Assembly: GCA_002315315.1 (NCBI GenBank)
Contig: DCGT01000017.1
Location: 14,889 to 30,979, forward strand
Origin: Faecalibacterium sp. UBA1771
GTDB lineage: Bacteria; Bacillota; Clostridia; Oscillospirales; Ruminococcaceae
Length of the DNA stretch: 16,091 nucleotides
Reading direction: 5' to 3'
Shown: positions 14,131 through 16,091 of the stretch, in pieces
Position numbering within the stretch: the first letter of the stretch is position 1
Layout of the letters: every line of letters begins with the position of its first letter
Notes under the pieces: generated by a model
Told to the model about the DNA's origin: nothing
Database searches by the model: none
Seen by the model: only the letters and a program-made list of their open reading frames with translations
Position numbers and translations under genes: made by a program

Positions 14131-16091
14131 ATGGAAGGCAATAACGAAAACAACCGCAACGATTTAAACATTGACAACGAGAATAACATCAATAATGATA
14201 ACAACGTCCGACGCGAGGATAATGATGCCGTCGCGAAGTGGTTTGCGGAATTCAAGGAGCTTTTGCGCGGCAAGGGCATAGATACGTCCGACCCCGTGTC
14301 GGGCACGCTTATCCGCGGCTACGAGCTTGAGGGAAACATCAACAATCCCCGGGAGGGCGAGATTCGCGAGACCACCTTTTACCCTGTCGGCAATTTTAAA
14401 AATACCGGCAAGCGCAGATATGACGAGCAGGAGCTGCCCGACATTTCGGGCGGTCGTTCCCTTGGGGACTACAGGAACGGCACCGCAATCGACAACCTGT
14501 CGGATGACGATATTAAAAAGCTCTATAACCTTGCAAAAGAGGGCAGACTGCTTGTCTACGGCAAGGATATGGATTTGAGCCACGGCACAAGCTGTGTCTA
14601 TGTCACCGATTCCGGCAGCCTCGGTCACTTCGACGACGTCGAAATGATGGCGGCGCTTACCCCCGATCTGACGTTCCGCGGCGTTGACCACAAAATCGCG
14701 AAGGATAACTTTAACCGCATTGTGTCGTATTTCAAAGCATACACCACGCGCTTTACGGTAGCAAACGAAGAGGGGAAGGACACCGAAATAGCCGCCTTTG
14801 CGCAGTATGAAGCGGCGCTGATAAAGTCGTATTTTGACCATACCGAGTGGTTTGACAACGAGCAAAATACCGAAAGCTTCGAGCACGCTCTCCGCATAGG
14901 TCTGTCACAGATGTACGAGCTGTCCGGTAAGGATAATTTTGACCCGGCATATAAGAGCATCAACAATTTCCTGTATGTGGAATCGGAGCTGAAAAAATTA
15001 GGCTTCAACAGCATTGCCGATGCGCTGGAAGCAAGCAGTGTTTATATCAATGAAGAAAAGGTCGAATTTGAGGGTCCCGATCGGGTGGCGCAAAGCCTGA
15101 AGCTCATTGACAAAATAATCAGCGGCGAAAAGGTGAGCTTTTTGGATTCCAAGGGCGGTTTGATAGGAACGCTGGCACTCAACGAAAGAACCGGCTTGAT
15201 TGAGACACAGGACCCGGCACAGATCAAGGCGCGGGAAGATATAATGTCGATAATCGGCAACTATGCCGATTATAAGACACAAAGCGTCGACCTCGCGGAT
15301 ACCGTTGCCCGCGTATTTGCGGGATGTCAGCTTCTTAAAAGCTATGCCGAACGTCAATCCGATAATACGGGTGCCTACGAGGATTATTTTTCAATCGAAA
15401 AAATCAGAGGTATTGCAGCCGAAATAAAGCAATCGGACGGCTTTAACGCGTACATCGAAAATATGAAAAAGCAAAGCCGTGAGGAAATTGTCAATCGGCT
15501 GAGCAACCCCGAAGCGCTTTACGAAAAATATATTAATGCTCAAAAGCTGAACGCCGATGTAACCAAATGGTTTGCCGGCTTTAAGAAAGAGCTTGAGGAA
15601 AACGGCATCGACCTCGATGACCCCGTCAGCAGTGCGCTCATCTACGGCTTTTCCGCCATCAACGACAATCAGAGCGACAAAACCACGAGCTATCTCGCAC
15701 TCAACGAGATAAAGGCACCTTCCTTTAGCAATGCAGATGATTTCACCGACGGCAGGGATATAAACTATTTCAAAGAAAATCTTACCGCCGTCAACCATCT
15801 GCAAACCAATCAGATATTAAAGCTTTATAATCTCGCAAAGGCGGGACGGCTGTTTTTCTACGACAAAAATTTTGATGTCTCAAACGGTCGTCACTACTGC
15901 TATATTGACGATAACGGCAATCATCTCTCATATCGCAAATTGTATGCTCCGCACGCTTTAATGGACCGTGAGCAGGCTGAGGAGTACATTAAAAAGATGC
16001 CGGAGGAGTTGATTCCCGGTATCTCGATAACGCACGCCACCGACCTGTTTGCAAGGATTGAAGCGCAGCTTTCCGGCGATAAAGACCATCA
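14131..16091 (+). CDS. Large tandem-repeat protein, N-terminal part, function unknown
   Basis: The ATG at 14131 follows GGAGGG (14121-14126) with 4-bp spacing. The frame stays open to the window end, giving at least 653 residues. The N terminus (MEGNNENNRNDLN and onward to about residue 33) is Asn/Asp-rich and resembles the start of gene 1 (MEGNNNINNINN). A long unit starts at residue 34 with VAKWFAEFK, GID-x-x-DPVS and later KLYNLAKEGRL with YGK. A second copy starts at about residue 477 with VTKWFAGFK, GIDLDDPVS and KLYNLAKAGRL, and is cut by the window edge. Near the end of unit 1, IAAEIKQSDGF (428-438) matches the B-domain tail of gene 1 (IAEQLKQSGGF), which suggests distant kinship. No signal peptide, membrane segment or catalytic motif is visible. 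It has its own promoter, apart from the upstream four-gene run. Confidence 0.93.
   Translation, partial: MEGNNENNRNDLNIDNENNINNDNNVRREDNDAVAKWFAEFKELLRGKGIDTSDPVSGTLIRGYELEGNINNPREGEIRETTFYPVGNFKNTGKRRYDEQELPDISGGRSLGDYRNGTAIDNLSDDDIKKLYNLAKEGRLLVYGKDMDLSHGTSCVYVTDSGSLGHFDDVEMMAALTPDLTFRGVDHKIAKDNFNRIVSYFKAYTTRFTVANEEGKDTEIAAFAQYEAALIKSYFDHTEWFDNEQNTESFEHALRIGLSQMYELSGKDNFDPAYKSINNFLYVESELKKLGFNSIADALEASSVYINEEKVEFEGPDRVAQSLKLIDKIISGEKVSFLDSKGGLIGTLALNERTGLIETQDPAQIKAREDIMSIIGNYADYKTQSVDLADTVARVFAGCQLLKSYAERQSDNTGAYEDYFSIEKIRGIAAEIKQSDGFNAYIENMKKQSREEIVNRLSNPEALYEKYINAQKLNADVTKWFAGFKKELEENGIDLDDPVSSALIYGFSAINDNQSDKTTSYLALNEIKAPSFSNADDFTDGRDINYFKENLTAVNHLQTNQILKLYNLAKAGRLFFYDKNFDVSNGRHYCYIDDNGNHLSYRKLYAPHALMDREQAEEYIKKMPEELIPGISITHATDLFARIEAQLSGDKDH
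14230..16091 (+). repeat. Tandem repeat of about 443 residues within gene 5 (second unit incomplete)
   Basis: Unit 1 spans about 14230-15558 and unit 2 begins at 15559, an offset of 1329 bp (443 codons) at the W-F motif. The KLYNLAK motifs are 434 codons apart, so small indels separate the copies. Similarity is clear at protein level and much weaker in DNA, so this duplication is older than the one in gene 2. Confidence 0.82.

Overview
The window carries a run of very large, acidic, Asn/Gln/Glu-rich proteins of unrecognised function. It looks like a Gram-positive, probably clostridial (Oscillospirales-like) chromosome of moderate GC. That placement is inference: it rests on strong GGAGG-type ribosome sites, a sigma-A type promoter (TTGTTA-17-TATAAT), compact intrinsic terminators and general codon choice. 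No taxonomic marker gene is present.

Layout: (1) 1-186 is the 3' end of an unrelated gene with an amphipathic hydrophobic tail, closed by a good intrinsic terminator. (2) 395-13724 holds four co-directional genes of 1813, 1277, 596 and 614 codons. All four carry one shared domain, here called A. Its signature is T-W-x-D-S-x-x-F followed 46-51 residues later by YY[FL]AKxxQS[HQ]NxRRxxRF[DE][IV]AA. Genes 1 and 2 also carry three and two copies of a second repeat domain, B. Genes 2-4 end in a shared helical domain, C, and a polar low-complexity tail. (3) A terminator at about 13821-13857 closes the run. (4) A clear promoter then drives a fifth large gene from 14131, which runs off the window and contains a tandem repeat of about 443 residues. 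This gene shares the MEGNN-type N terminus and a B-tail motif with gene 1, so it is probably a distant member of the same family.

The most striking non-coding feature is a block of about 130 bp following both gene 2 and gene 3. It is roughly 95% identical between copies and has several potential hairpins. The neighbouring coding sequences have diverged much further, apart from the last ~70 bp. This points to recent homogenisation, a mobile repeat or a conserved RNA.

None of the five large proteins has a recognisable signal peptide, membrane segment, catalytic motif or familiar domain. No mobility genes, tRNA, rRNA or CRISPR arrays are seen. The paralogy, domain shuffling, in-frame tandem duplications and linker minisatellites suggest a modular scaffold, adhesion or effector-like protein family that evolves by recombination. 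Its biochemical role cannot be read from the sequence.
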